Below, piece by piece: positions 46,681-58,508 of a stretch of DNA of 64,000 bases. The notes beneath the pieces are model-generated. The model was not told the DNA's origin and ran no database searches. It saw only the letters and a list, made by a program, of their open reading frames with translations. The stretch is from Symsagittifera roscoffensis (taxonomy: Eukaryota; Xenacoelomorpha; Acoela; Convolutidae), in assembly GCF_963678635.1 (NCBI RefSeq), contig NC_087063.1, positions 37,524,759 through 37,588,758 on the forward strand, read 5' to 3'. The position numbers and the translations under genes are program-made. Positions within the stretch are counted from its first letter, which is position 1. Each line of letters opens with the position of its first letter.

Positions 46681-47270
46681 GCGTCAATGAACGAAATTTA
46701 GACACTTAAATAGGTCATGTTCATTTTTTTCTTCTTTTTTCTGCAAAAAGTCTAAATAGTTGTTCACGCTGAAATTTGATTTTTTGCGGTCTGATTTTTG
46801 ATTTCTGTTTGAGAGTAATGAGCGAAGTGAGTATTCTTATATAGGTCTTGCTGATTTTTTTTGTTTTTTTTTTCAGGAAAAAGACTTAAAATTTGTCCAC
46901 TCAATTTTGATTTTTCACGGCTTGACATGTGATTTCCTTTTAAGTTTAGTGCATTACTATTTTTAAAAGGAAGGTAAACTCCACTATCGAACAGCACAAT
47001 TGTAAAAGTCACGAAACACGTGATCTACTTCTAATTTCGAAAATGGAAATGAATTATCAGATTTCCCAGCGAAATAAAAGTTTACCTATTGATCCAGTTT
47101 CCTCAAATTGGGTTAATTTTAACATAAAAAAGTCCATCATAAATTGTTCTACAAAGTAACTGAGCTTTAAGACCATCTATTTTTTTCTTTGAAATTCAAA
47201 ATTTGAAGATTTTTGAAAAAAAAAAAACAAGTCAGTTTTTTCAGTTTCCTTGGGTTTATTACTCTTTTCC
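46681..47270. repeat. Dispersed intron repeat family D, two adjoining partial copies
   Basis: The block atgaac-aatttagacacttaaataggtc and a second, gtattcttatataggtcttg, both correspond to the start of the 542-bp unit. They are followed by aggaaaaagacttaaaa, tttttaagtttagtgcatt and a tgagctttaagacc tail. It begins 50 bp after PIX exon 5. Confidence 0.6.
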
Positions 47271-47290
47271 AACTGTCAGTTGGCTATGCT

Positions 47291-47530
47291 TAATTACAAT
47301 TCAGTTCCATTTGCTAAAACGAGGGAATAAAAGGGCAAATGACTTCAATCTCGAAAATGGATTTCAGTGGAAAATTTAAAATTTTTCGCGATTTGATTTT
47401 TGATTTCTGTTTAATTACAATTCAGTTCCATTTGTCAAAATAAGAGAAAAAAAGGGCGAATAACTTCAATCTCGAAAATGGATTTCAGCGGAAAATTTTT
47501 GCAATATAATTTGACGGCTTTGTTCCAATT
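47291..47530. repeat. Tandem duplication, 121-bp period
   Basis: taattacaattcagttcc begins copies at 47291 and 47412; both contain aacttcaatctcgaaaatgg and end with ggaaaatttt. It looks like a local duplication of a family D segment. Confidence 0.85.
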
Positions 47531-48985
47531 TTCAAAACGTTTTTTTTTTGGTATATATCCTCTCTCATTTCACAAATATCTGTGTTATTGGAGTGATTCT
47601 TTTTTGCATTAGGCAGCCAAAATTTGCCGAATTCTGATTGTTTGTTTTAATAATTTCTGATCACGCTTGTTTTGGCGGCTTTCATGGTGTTTTGTGCTGA
47701 GCAAGCTTCTAAAGAGCTGATTTCAATCTTAAACAACCGGATGAAATGAACTAAAACAAAAATTTCAAATAGTTTCTATGAAATTCGGAAATTTTGGATT
47801 AAAAGGGGGAGGAAAACGTTGTTTGAAATTTAACAAGCATTTTCATGATGCAAATATTATTGGGAATCTTTAAAGTGAAGTTACACCTTAAAACGGGTCA
47901 ACTCAAATGGTTCAAAGTTGGGGCGTAAAACATGGTAAAATGATGTAAGAACAACTTCAATTGAACCTTTTTCACTCACTAAATTTGTACCAATTGATTT
48001 GAACCCTTTTAGGGTGTTATTTTGGTCGTGAAACAAATGCAGAGAAACTTCATTAAACCGTGAAAACAAGCATGAACAAAAAATCCAACTTAATAAAAAT
48101 TATCAACCGAATTCGGCAAGCTTTTGCAGGCTACTGCAAAAAGAATCCTTTCAAAAGCACAAATATCTGAAATGAAAGAAGATTTATACTAAAAGCGTTC
48201 TGAAAACACCCTGTATATAAACTACAAGTCGAAGCGGCATTTTTGATGTATATATTTTTTTCAGATATTTCAAGCTCGAGCTGTTGCATGCTATATTTAC
48301 TTTGTTTTTAAAATCATGTTGACTGTCAAGAACTGCTATCTGGAATTTCTGAAAGTGGATGTGTTGACTTCATAAGATAAATCGGGCGGTTATCCAGAAT
48401 TTGGAGCTCCTTGGTTTGAATCTTGTAATTAGCAAGGGTATTGCAAGTGGGTGCTAGACTTTCCCGTAAATAAACCTGCTCCAGGAGTCTTTTCCGTTGC
48501 ATCGCACCGGCTCAAATTTTGATGGATTTTGTATGTTCCTGGCATCCTAGAGCTTTACCACCAATGCAATTGTTAGGCAATATTTACCACTGTAGAGGCT
48601 TTTTGAACTTTGAAATGGATTTTGGGGTTGCTTTCCAAAAAATCCCCCAAATCATAAATCTTATTCGTTAAGTTGTCAAACATTAATTTCTCCGTGAAGG
48701 ATTTTTTTCGTGTAAATTTGAGTGTTTCCGTATAGTCCTGCTCATAAGCTGTCTGCAGATGTCATATTTATTAAAATTGGATTGAAATTTGATTTAAAAA
48801 AAATTAACCCTAATTTAAGGCTGGCAAAAATAAGATTGGGACCATAACCTTTCGAAATAATGCTCGGATGGAAAAAATAAGCACATCGGTGGGCCTATAA
48901 CAGATCTTTCCAACGTTATATCACAATCAAAAAAGCGTAAAAATCCTATCATGTTCCGAAAAGTCAGGTTAAGTTTTGAGCTTTT
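47531..48985. other. Intron 5, nothing recognised
   Basis: AT-rich. A B-box-like ttggtttgaatctt at about 48410 is followed by an aattagcaagggt block shared with 39550 and 42710. No gene is supported. Confidence 0.5.
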
Positions 48986-49395
48986 TTGGGCAGTTTTGGT
49001 TTTTGCCCCCGGCTCATGAGTCTTTTCCGTTAATTTTTCTAATTGTGTGCTATTAGCGAAACTTACTAGCTTACTCAAGTTACCATGACTACTAAGCTGT
49101 GCTATATATTTTTTCAACAATTTATGATAAATAATCTAAAAACTAATTATTTCCTTACTACACAATTTTTTCGTTAAATTTGAGATTTATCAATTGCAAT
49201 CAGTTTTTAGATACTAGTTTTTAACGGATTTTAAGTGGTAGGGCAGTGATCTGGAGTCCGCATGTTTAATTTAAAGCGTTTTCAGTAGTAGTTGAAACAC
49301 CTCATGTGGGCTTTTGATCCGACAAACTTGCTCTTCGAAGAATTATTTTTTGTTATATAAAAATATATTTTTTGTTATATATTTTTTGTTATACT
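48985..49395. repeat. Dispersed repeat family E, copy 1
   Basis: Blocks ggctcatgagtcttttcc (about 49010), ttaccatgactactaagctgtgct (approx.), taagtggtagggcagtgatctgg and gaaacacctcatgtgggctttt occur in the same order at 51820-52200. The inner part also resembles a tRNA D-arm start. The copy is cut by a LINE fragment at about 49395. Confidence 0.65.
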
Positions 49396-50145
49396 AGACA
49401 ATTGATAAAAATAGATGGCATGCAATTGGTCTTTATGGGTGGAAGATCTACTACCGATGCTGTTTTCCTTATTAGACATTTGAAGTAACTGTTTGTGGAA
49501 AAGAAAAACCCCTGCATCACATATTTGTTGATTTCGAAAAAGTCGTGTTTCTAGGGAACTGATCGCATGGGCTCTGAGGCTACTGATAGTTCCCGAAAAG
49601 CTGGTACGACTAAGAATGCGCATGAACAGCGAGTCGAAAACCAGAGCTCGCCGGCCCCAAGGATGCACTGATTATTTCGAAATTAAAGTAGGCATGCATC
49701 AAGGATCGGCACTTAGCCCATTGTTATTTTTAATAGTAACGAAAGAGGCTACGAGAAACTGTCGTTCTATGGCACCATGGGATATTATATATTCAGATGA
49801 CTTTGTGTTATCCGCTGAAACGGTGAAATAGTTGGAATAGTTGGAGTTAAATAGTTGGAACAAGGCTTTGCAAAAACGCGGTTTAAAAATCAACGTGGAT
49901 AAGACAAAGCATTTGATTTCAGGCCAAAAGTCTATTCCTCAAAAAAATATATACGTGTGGTTGTTGTTTGAAGGGAATCAGTCCTAATTCAATACGCTGC
50001 AGTTCCTGTAATCAATGGGTGCATAAAAAATGTAGCCTGAAGAAAATACCTAAACATTACTAATCGTTTGTCCAAGATGCAATTAATCCTTCCAATGATC
50101 ACTCAAATCATAATGCTAATCCACGGATTAATCAATTTGTTCTAC
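49395..50145 (+). mobile_element. LINE fragment: RT and C-terminal zinc finger
   Basis: On the + strand: GGRSTTDAVFLIRHLK (about 49435-49485, RT finger/palm region), VGMHQGSALSPLLFLIV (about 49690-49737, motif B region), IIYSDDFVLSAETV (about 49785-49825, motif C as YSDD), RGLKINVDKTKHLISG (about 49880-49922) and CGCCLKGISPNSIRCSSC plus WVHKKC (about 49963-50025). This arrangement is typical of a common invertebrate LINE whose RT is followed by a Cys-rich finger. Stops and frameshifts make it inactive. It separates two copies of repeat family E. Confidence 0.8.
49616..49831 (+). pseudogene. RT palm piece of the LINE fragment
   Basis: The open segment of 71 codons carries the motif B-like HQGSALSPLLF and the motif C YSDD. 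Canonical elements have Y/FADD; Ser here is a substitution seen in dead copies. It is preceded in another frame by the GRSTTDAVF block and followed by a stop at 49829-49831. Confidence 0.75.
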
Positions 50146-50149
50146 GGAG

Positions 50150-50265
50150 AGTCTTAGCTGAAACACCTCATTTAGACTTCTGATTCGGCAAACTTTCTCT
50201 TACAAGAATTGTTTTTTGTTATAAACATTTTTGGTCAACTAAGGTCCGATAGAGGTGGTGAATTG
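50150..50265. repeat. Dispersed repeat family E, copy 2 (partial)
   Basis: agctgaaacacctcattt, ttcggcaaactttctctta and ggtcaactaaggtccgata correspond to the end of copy 1 and to 52100-52230. Confidence 0.7.
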
Positions 50266-50269
50266 TAAT

Positions 50270-52640
50270 TTTGGCCTTTTTTTTAATCTTCAATAGGGTC
50301 CAGTATCTCCAAATTTCAGACCATAATATTTAGTTTTTTGGAAATGTTTTTTGTAGTCCAAATAAAAACCAGGCATCTTGAAAAAGCTTACCTCTGGTTA
50401 AAAATAGTTATCTAAGCTCCTTTAGAGGAATTTATTGCCATTTTTGTCCCTCTCTGTTTGATATGATTAAGTTTTGTCCCTCTCTGTTTGATATGTTTAA
50501 GTTTTGTCAGTAAAGTCAGTAATAACATTTTTTTTGAGAAAAAGTGTTTCTTCTAGGCTGAATTCTATTAAAAAAATCAAGACCTCAAGAAAAACATGCA
50601 GCTGCAAGAGATAGTCTAGTGTAATTTTCGACCGAATTGTGTAATAAAAAGTGTTTTCTAGAAAATATTTTTCTGCTTTTCCATAGTTCTCTGAGATCTT
50701 ATAGAGATTGTGTGTTCTTATTTCTGAACCAGTCTGATCATTATCATATATATATGATAATTTTTTTATAACAGACAATATCAACAACCTTTTATGAGCA
50801 AAGTTTTTTTTTTGTTTGGCTGAAACTTGTAAGATTTTGCTAGGCTGAATTATTTAAATGATCTTAAAATGATTTCTAGAGATGATTAAAAAATGATATC
50901 TAGAAAAAAGTGTTTCTGTGTTGATATGGTTATCTGAGATCCTTAGTGTTTTTTAATTATCCATTCTTTTTTTGATCAATTTAATATCATTTTAATGTGA
51001 TTAGTTGCAGAAAATAAAAGCATTTTTAGAATCGAAAAGCTTTTTTTGATGGGCTGAAATATGTAAGAGTAAAACGAGATTTCTTAAAAAAGTTTTACTG
51101 TATAAATATTGTTTTCTATTCTCCTATAGAAGTAGTATATTGTCATTATCAAACTTTTCTGACCAGTATCGTGGAGTTTTTTTGAGTTGAGAAAGGTTGT
51201 TTACTAGGCTGAATTATATAAGAAAAAGTGATTTCTAGAAAATATCTCTGCTTTATTATAGTCTTCCGAGATCCTATAGAGATTGTGTGCTCTAGTTTTT
51301 CACCCTTTCTGATCAATATGGTCCATTTTTTATAACAGACAATATCAACAACATCTTATGAGAAAAGTTTTTTGATTGGCTGAAATTTGTACAAAAAAAA
51401 GTGATACCAATATTTTAAAAACAATTTTTTTTGCCAGGTTGAATTATTTATGATTTTTTAAAAATGATTTCTGAAGGTGATTTCTATTTAAAAATTGATA
51501 TCTAGAAAAAAAATCTTTCTGCGTTGATATGGGTATCTGAGCTCCTATAGAGGATGTGTTTTGTAATTATTGACAGTTTTTGATCAAAATGATATGATTT
51601 CACCTGATTGCAGATAATAGTTTTTTTTTGCTTTGTCGAATTGTTTTTATGCTGTATTGAATTTTGTCAGAAAAAAATTATATCGATGTAGCGTAATGTC
51701 AATATCGATCCTTTGTGATCAGTTTAGTGGAGCTGTCCTTAAATGCAGGCAATATTAACAACTTTTTAGAAGAAGGTTTTTTTTGCCAGGCTGAAATTTT
51801 AAAAATAATTTTAGTTTTCCTGCGGCTCATGAGTCTTTTCCCATTTTTTTATGCTGACCTCAGAACAAATTTTATCCGCCTGTTCAACTTACCATGTCTA
51901 GCAAGCTGTGCTTGATAGCTCTCCAGTGATAAGTCGTTCATAAAGTTTTGAAGAAACATCCAAAAAAAAATTCGTGAAGTTTGAGTTTTCTTCTTTTCAA
52001 TCAGGTTTTCAGATAAGATTACAGCGTTCAACTGATTTTAAATAGTAGGACAGTCATTCGGAGACGTCGTAGGTGAAAATTGAAGTGTTTCAGTAGTAGC
52101 TGAAACACCTCATGTAGGCTTTTTTGTGACAAACTTGATTCGACAAAAGTTTCGCATGATTCAATAAACAAGCATTATTTCTTTTTGTATAAAAATTCAG
52201 GTCAACTAAGGTCCGATGGAGGTGGTGAGTTGCAATTATCGAGCTTCTTTTACTATGGTCCATTTTATTTTCAGAATCTTATCCTAACTTTAGTGCAAGG
52301 CTGAAAAAAAACAGGGTTCCCAGAAAAATCCTACCGCTGGTTAAAAATGGTTATCTAAGCTCAATAAGAGGATTTATATTATCATTTTTGACCATTCTAT
52401 TTGGTATGGTTAAGTATATTTTTTGCTGAAATCAGTCAGAACCGTTTTTTTGAGGAAAGTGTTTTCGCTTGCTGAATTATACAAAATAAATCAAGATTTC
52501 AAGAAAAAACATGTTTTTTATGGTTCTCTGAGCTCCTATAGAGATCGTGTACTGTAATTTTCGACCTTTTCCGATCAATATGATATAACTTTCATTGATT
52601 GCAGACAATAATAACAACCCTATATGAGAAAAAGCCTAAT
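50270..52640. repeat. Degenerate tandem repeat (satellite 2), unit about 150-280 bp
   Basis: Two landmarks alternate. (a) tctgag(a/c)tcctatagag at about 50410, 50690, 50930, 51120, 51265, 51530, 52350 and 52530. (b) gcagacaatatcaacaac...atgagaaaag at about 50772, 51340, 51740 and 52600. Copies are too diverged for a fixed period. A 30-bp tandem duplication (ttttgtccctctctgtttg) lies at 50443-50505, and family E copy 3 interrupts at 51820-52250. Confidence 0.65.
51815..52250. repeat. Dispersed repeat family E, copy 3 (complete)
   Basis: From gcggctcatgagtcttttcc through ttaccatgtctagcaagctg, aatagtaggacagtc, gctgaaacacctcatgtagg to ggtcaactaaggtccgatgg. It is the only copy in the window that contains all blocks uninterrupted. 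Confidence 0.65.
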
Positions 52641-53189
52641 TTGTGATAATTTTTTTAAAAAAAGTTTGTTCAAATTTACCTCCGTTGTTTTTTCAAATTG
52701 AAAGCGCTCTGTGCTTTCATCCTTTAATTAAAAAATCGAAAGTCTAGCACTCTCAGCTTTAAGCAAGTGACTCTCCACGAAAGCACTGGTTGCTGAGAAA
52801 AGTGGTTTATTGAACTTTCAGGCAGATGCTGGCAACAATCAAAGCAAATGTCGATACCTGGTTTGGAAAAAGTTTAGTCTTAGGCATCTCCTTATACTTT
52901 CAGGAAGAAGGACGTTGATGCAGCTGACAGTTTTTAGCAAAAAATTTCTCTCCATTACCTCAGAGATGTTATAAAATAATATCCTTACCAATATATGGAT
53001 ACTGTCACTATTATTGCTGGATTTAATGACCGGTCATTTATATATTTGAACCCTCATTCGTATTTTCCATAAAGCAATCGCTACCTCAATTTTTAAGAAG
53101 CTGCTCCATTTGATTTCGAGCCTTTTTTTGTTATTTAACTCGCCTCGTAATGTCTTTTATGGTAGAATTATAATTGTCCGTTTTTACAC
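52641..53189. other. Intron 5, nothing recognised
   Basis: AT-rich. An acceptor-like ttgaactttcag at about 52822 is followed by an open but unrecognised stretch. I would not call an exon on this alone. Confidence 0.4.
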
Positions 53190-53950
53190 TAGTCAGCTTG
53201 CCAGCGTCTTTTAGTACGAACTTTTTTTCTGTTCTAACTCGCAAATAAAAGTGTTTGTTCTTTGGTGCCAAAGCGTTCAGTTTTTGATGGCACTTGCAAT
53301 AATCACGATCTGTAGCCTTGGAATTTTGATAGCTTTATTTCATGCGTGTTTGTGGTTAATTAAGAGTCTGTGGCATAGTGGTTAATGCCTGAGATTCCCG
53401 TTGGCCGCAGATGCAATTGGAGACCTAGCCGAGTTTTTGCTAATTCGAGTATGACTTCTACAGGGTGGCCACGGTAGCATGCGGTCAGTGACAAATCAGT
53501 GCGAAGCATGATCTGTTGGTGTCATATCAGTGTCAGCAAATGAATATCGGTGCTAGTTTTTTCATCGTGCTGCTTTACTGAATCGTTCAAAATCAAAAAT
53601 CGATGCAGGTTAACCCAGTACGTTTTTTCAGGTGAATGAGCAGCTCTATGAAGCTGGTCGGGTAAAAAAATTTGGGCTAAAAAATTGGATTAAAGAGTTG
53701 AGCCAATGGCAAACTTTGAGTCACAAAGCCAAGAAAGACTGGCTTTTATTTTCGAGTGCGAGTATCAGTGCCGTTAGTGACTGCAATTTTTCAGACGCGG
53801 TGGCCAACCTTTTCTACCTCTTCTTATTGCACTTTATGGAGCTGGTTTTTATCTTGTTTTTGCCTTTTTGTCTTGAAGTGCAGCTTCGCCTCTGTTTTAA
53901 TTTAGGAAGTTCTATGTTTAATAAAGATGGCTATCATTTCTCATATAACG
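53190..53950. repeat. Dispersed intron repeat family D, copy with unique insert
   Basis: 53190-53465 and 53815-53910 align with 39136-39440: cttttagtacgaactt, taactcgcaaataaaa, cacgatctgtagccttgg, attcgagtatgacttctac and cagcttcgcctctgtttt. A tRNA-like A box, ggcatagtggttaatgcc, lies at about 53390. The roughly 345 bp between, flanked by ttctac on both sides, is not in the other copies and includes an acceptor-like ttttttcag followed by an open stretch (53632-53790). Confidence 0.6.
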
Positions 53951-54159
53951 GCAATTGATTTTTCTCAAAGAATTTTTTCATTTTTCTGCGCCATTAGTGT
54001 GTCACAAATCTCCCTAAATGTCTCATTGGGATCAGCCCAAACCCATTGATTCATTCAAGCTAATCATCTAAAAGGTGGCGGCTTCTGGTGTTACGCTAAT
54101 GCACGTGGAGTGTAGTGGTTTGGCAACTAAGAAAGAACACTCGAAAAGCTTCGCCTACT

Positions 54160-56760
54160 AAAAATGCAAAGGCACAGATAACAAATGAAGTCGGAACCCA
54201 ATTGCCCTGTTTCCAAGTAGAGTTTGAAACCCCAGTGCCCCAGATTTTCTTGATAAATGTGAGCGACTCTAAAGCAACCACTTTGACGAAATTGAACAAC
54301 TAAATAATCACGGCAAACCGGTTTTCTTCAGAATCAGCAAGAACAAGACAGGATTCAAGTTCGGTCAAACTATGAATACAGCCTCAGAACGCTCACTGTA
54401 AGAGATGCTCGCATTAAATGAAAGTTATCGTGGTTTTGTCTTTATCTCATTTTAGCTAGAGCTTAACACGGCAGTGATGGATCAGTGGCAAAAATCATTG
54501 CGATAAGGCTTAATCAATAGAGTAAATTCAACTCATTGGCCCTTCAAGAAAGGCTACCTAATCCCAAACAGGTTGTGAAACCGGATGAATTGAACAGTTT
54601 GACAAGCTGATGACCACAGGAAGGTTTCTAACGCCCTTCAAAGAATAAGTGATGATTCTAAAGGTGAAATTTTAACAACTGACCATAAATAAGATGGTAA
54701 ATCTGTTCTCCAATTACTTGAGCAGAAACATCCAGCCCCAAGACCTGTTTTCCAGCCAATAATTGCACTTATGATAAAAGTACTCGGCCGTATCAGCAAT
54801 CAATTTTCGAAGAATTAAATGCTCAAGACGTTCTGCCACCAAATTCATGGAAGTCAGGGCCTATCTGGTCTCGATGTGAATGATTGGTGGCAATTTGCAA
54901 CAACTTTCCGAAAACTATCGAAAGATTATGAAAAAACATTGAGCAAACTCTATATCAGGATTTCTGCAGAACTAACATTCTGGAACCTCTCGATGAATTC
55001 CTGGTGTGCGGCTAGTTTCTATGGGAGAAGTCGTTTGAAGAATCATTGGAAGAATCGCTGAAATACAGTTGTCTTGGAAAAAAGGCGGAATCGAGTATGC
55101 CCTTGATTCAAAAGAGACTTATCGAGGAGAGAAACTCAAGGTATATTGCTTATTGACACGGAAAAATAGAAACCTCGCTTATTATGCCCTGGGAAGTTCT
55201 TGCTCGATTCCATCGAAATTGTGCAGTTTAAAAGACAATTTTGTCACAAGGTGCAACATAAAATGATTCATTGGCTATGGCCATGCACGGTATCGCTATA
55301 AACCCAATAATGAAAATCAACTCGAGCGATAGTCCTACTCAAAGGTGGTACACCGATGATGACATTGCTAAAGGCAGTTTAGATCAATTGAAAAATCTTC
55401 TTGATGATTCAAAAGAACTTTGACAAGCCTTCGGCTACCTTGTAACGAAGTGCTTTTTGATAGTAAAATCTGAATTGTTAAAGCAAAAAATTGTTCAAAA
55501 ATCAATTAGTAGAAATTGTTGATGGGCATCGAGTCCTAGGTTCTGTTATAGGCGATGAGCAGTCTTGTAAGCAATTTGTGCTGGACAAAACCGAAAAGCA
55601 CGTTAACCTGCTTCAGAAGTTGGCACACGCAAAATTTCTCAAAGTGCTTAAAAAACCGTTTCCAATGCATAAAAATTATATTTCATTACTCGGTGAACAC
55701 CCACCTGTTTTCTTTTTGAGGACACTGAGAACATTTTAGCGAATGAACTCATACCAGCTCTCATTAAAAGCACATCATATAAAGGGAAATTTCGCAGATT
55801 GTTCTCTGCCTGTGAGAGATGGAGGTCTGAACTTGACCTTACCAGAAGAACAAATTAACGAATGTTCCACTTCCACAAAATGTCCAGTCCCATAGGTGAA
55901 AATGAAAAAGTCAGACACCAACTAGTAACAGAAACATATTGCAACCACTAATACGAAATAACGACAACCCAAGAACAATTCAAAATAAGTCGAAGTAATG
56001 AGTAATTTGTCAGAGACGTAAGGAGTAGTTTGTCAGACAGCGAAAATTTACAGTTGAGTTTAGCATCAGAGAAGTGTTCATCCAGCTGGCTCAACGCATT
56101 ACCGTTGAAGTGATATAATTTCTGTTCACAAAGGCAGAAATCAAAGACGGAAGTGCACTAAGATGTGGTTGGGAACCCAAAACTCCGCGGAAATGCACAC
56201 GCCGCAAAGGTAGATAATTATTTTTGCTGATTTGGTGAACACAGTCTGGTACGATGCCGAAATTAAGCCGCATCTTCAAACGCTAGAAGGTGACGCCTTA
56301 ATTAGAAGTCAACTGGCACTGATGATGAAGCAAGACAAGATATCCAAGCCAATGGATTTTGGGAATCTCGGCTCAGTAAAACCTACTTTGACGTGAAGGT
56401 TTTCAATCCACATGCCAGTATCTGCTCACGAAACGTCGAGGAAGCTTACAAATAGCTTGAAAAGGCAAAAAAGCTGAAGAAAGAACCGCATTATAATGTC
56501 AAACAGGCTAGCTTTAGTCTTTTGCATGTCAGGAGGGACAGGACTATCGTCCTCGCGTGTTGTTAAAAGACTAGCACACAGAATTAGCCAAAAAAACGAC
56601 AGCTACGCAGACGTGATCAAAATCCGCACCACGTTTAGCTTTGCCGTTTTACGTAGCTCCGTGCTCTGCATAAGTAGATCGCGCTTGCTCCGAAAACGCG
56701 CTCCCGCATGTTGATTCAACGCCAGGAACCAAAGTTTTAAATGCTCAATAAATTCTAATG
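54160..56760 (+). mobile_element. Decayed retroelement, RT family A, copy 2 (longer)
   Basis: Broken frames give, in order: SDDSKGEILTTDH and a KHPAPRPVFQP block (about 54645-54770), GSQGLSGLDVNDWW (about 54850-54890), the palm LAMAMHGIAI and RWYTDDD (about 55275-55360), FGYLVTKC and GHRVLGSVIGDEQ (about 55430-55560), LPVRDGGLNLTLP (about 55805-55845), the EIKPHLQT-LEGD-like segment (about 56260-56310), YFDVKVFNPHA (about 56380-56420) and a terminal SFAVLRSSVLCI (about 56635-56670). The same order is seen at 7390-8960, which is 5'-truncated. It is dead, with many stops and indels. The A-S/T-D-D site is YTDD rather than YADD. Confidence 0.78.
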
Positions 56761-57135
56761 AAAATAACTTGGTTCGATTTGTATTTTTTCTTTGATGCTT
56801 CTATGTTTTGCATTGGTTTTAAATAATTTTTTTAATGGAAAAGTTGTTTGCTACGCTGGAGTATGTAGGAAAATCAAGAGATTCCTGAATAAACATAGTT
56901 CTCTAAGTTCTCATAGAGGTTGTGGGCTGAAATTTTTCAGAAAAAAGTAGATTTCATGAAAAAAATTATGTCTCGATAGCATTTAGCCAATGGCGATCCT
57001 TGGTGAGTCAAGTTGTCGTTTATTGCAGACAATAAAACCAACGTTTTTGGAAAAACTTTTTGTTAGTCAAAAATTATTATAAAACCTGGATTTCTAGAAA
57101 AATATCTTTGGAATTTTTTTTTATTATGATTAATC
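56760..57135. repeat. Satellite 2, detached segment
   Basis: tctctaagttctcatagaggttgtgg and gcagacaataaaaccaac match the two landmarks of the 50.3-52.6 kb repeat. It lies between two retroelement insertions. Confidence 0.55.
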
Positions 57136-57359
57136 TGATTACAAATTCGCGGCCGGCCACTGAAAATGATCTCATTCAATTTTTTTAAGACGTTTTTGCG
57201 ACAATCACTACATAAGCACCCATAGCGCCAATACATAGTATACCAACATCAAAATGTTTCTCAAATTGGGTCCAAAAAAGGACTGAAGACTAAGTCCATT
57301 TGCCTGGAGAACATGTAAATGCTTCTCAGGATATTGAGAAGTCTGGTGGTTTGAAAAGA

Positions 57360-58130
57360 AAAATTGTCTCTACAGGTTCCAACTTCGCAAGTTGGTAGGA
57401 CGGCAGCTCAATTTTTTTGACTTCATCTTTCGTAGTCATTGATAATTTCGTGTTCGATAATTCGTCCAAGTGAAGTTGTATTTGTTTTCAATGATCTTGC
57501 TTATGGTGAAACCATCCTTAATTTGCATGTTTTTTGACAACGGCAAAATGATCACTATGCGCAATCTGCTCTTGAATTAAAAGTCCGCCTAGTTTTGTCA
57601 CCCGTCGCTGAATTTTTTCAACTCTTTTCAGATCTGCTTTGTTCGGATACCAGACAACGCAGGCATACATAAAGATGGGAACGAGCCTTAATTGTGAAGA
57701 CTGAGCTTTCAGTCAAGGGCAGGATTTTGTTTGGCTTACCACAATCTGCATTTGTATGAGCACTCCACGTCAATTTTTTGACAACCATTATTCCCAGGTC
57801 TTTTTCGCAACGTGGTTGTTCATTTCATCCCATTCAATTCGTAGTTTTGTTTCGCTTTTTCGATACAGCGAAACGAAATGACATCGAAGTTGAAAACTAT
57901 TTGATTTTTGAAGCACCATTTCTCTACGATCTTTCTGAAGAACCGACACGTCCTTTATTGAGCGTAATTGTAATAGCCTAGCATCGTCAGCACACATAAA
58001 AGGCTTTGATTTCAAACTGACGATCAATTTCGAAAATGTAAAAAGAAACAGCAGTGGGCCAAGAAGGAAGCCTTGCGGCATCCGCTTGAAACAATGTACT
58101 CTGATGCTACATCATCTTTTTGTACAAACT
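57360..58130 (-). pseudogene. LINE RT core and thumb, left copy
   Basis: The open frame 58081-57788 has MPQGFLLGPLLFLF (motif B) and FMCADDARLLQ (motif C) within 40 residues. Further left, YACVVWYPNKADLKRVEKIQ (about 57605-57665) marks the thumb/C-terminal region. Motif C is the usual A-D-D with Cys before it, in place of the aromatic residue of Y/FADD. Frames are interrupted after KKTWE. Confidence 0.75.
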
Positions 58131-58508
58131 GATTTTGTCGTAATTTTTTCGTCATTATCGAATGATCAATTTTTTTGAACTCTTTTGAGAAGTCTAATTA
58201 AATTGCTTCCAGACGATCGGAAAATTGAATTCCCTTAAAAATATTGTCCATGAAACAAAGAAGTTGAAGAAATTTCGAACGTACTTTCTGGAAACCGTTC
58301 TGATAAGGAGGGATAAAACTTGTTATGTTCAGATATTGCGTATCAAACAACCTTTTTTTTCAAAAGTCTTGTATGCATTTTTCAATAGAGTTATCGGTCG
58401 ATAATTACTTACTTCTCTTTGAGCCCGTCTTACGAAGCCACCCGACCAACCTTGAATTTTCCGGATTTTCAACTAGCGCTATTTGTGGAAGAGTTTTCCC
58501 AGAGCAAG

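Noticed and set aside
48280-48380. Acceptor-like tttttttcag with an open stretch as a PIX exon
   Set aside because: The translation does not resemble the end of DH or PH, and no donor fits before the stop.
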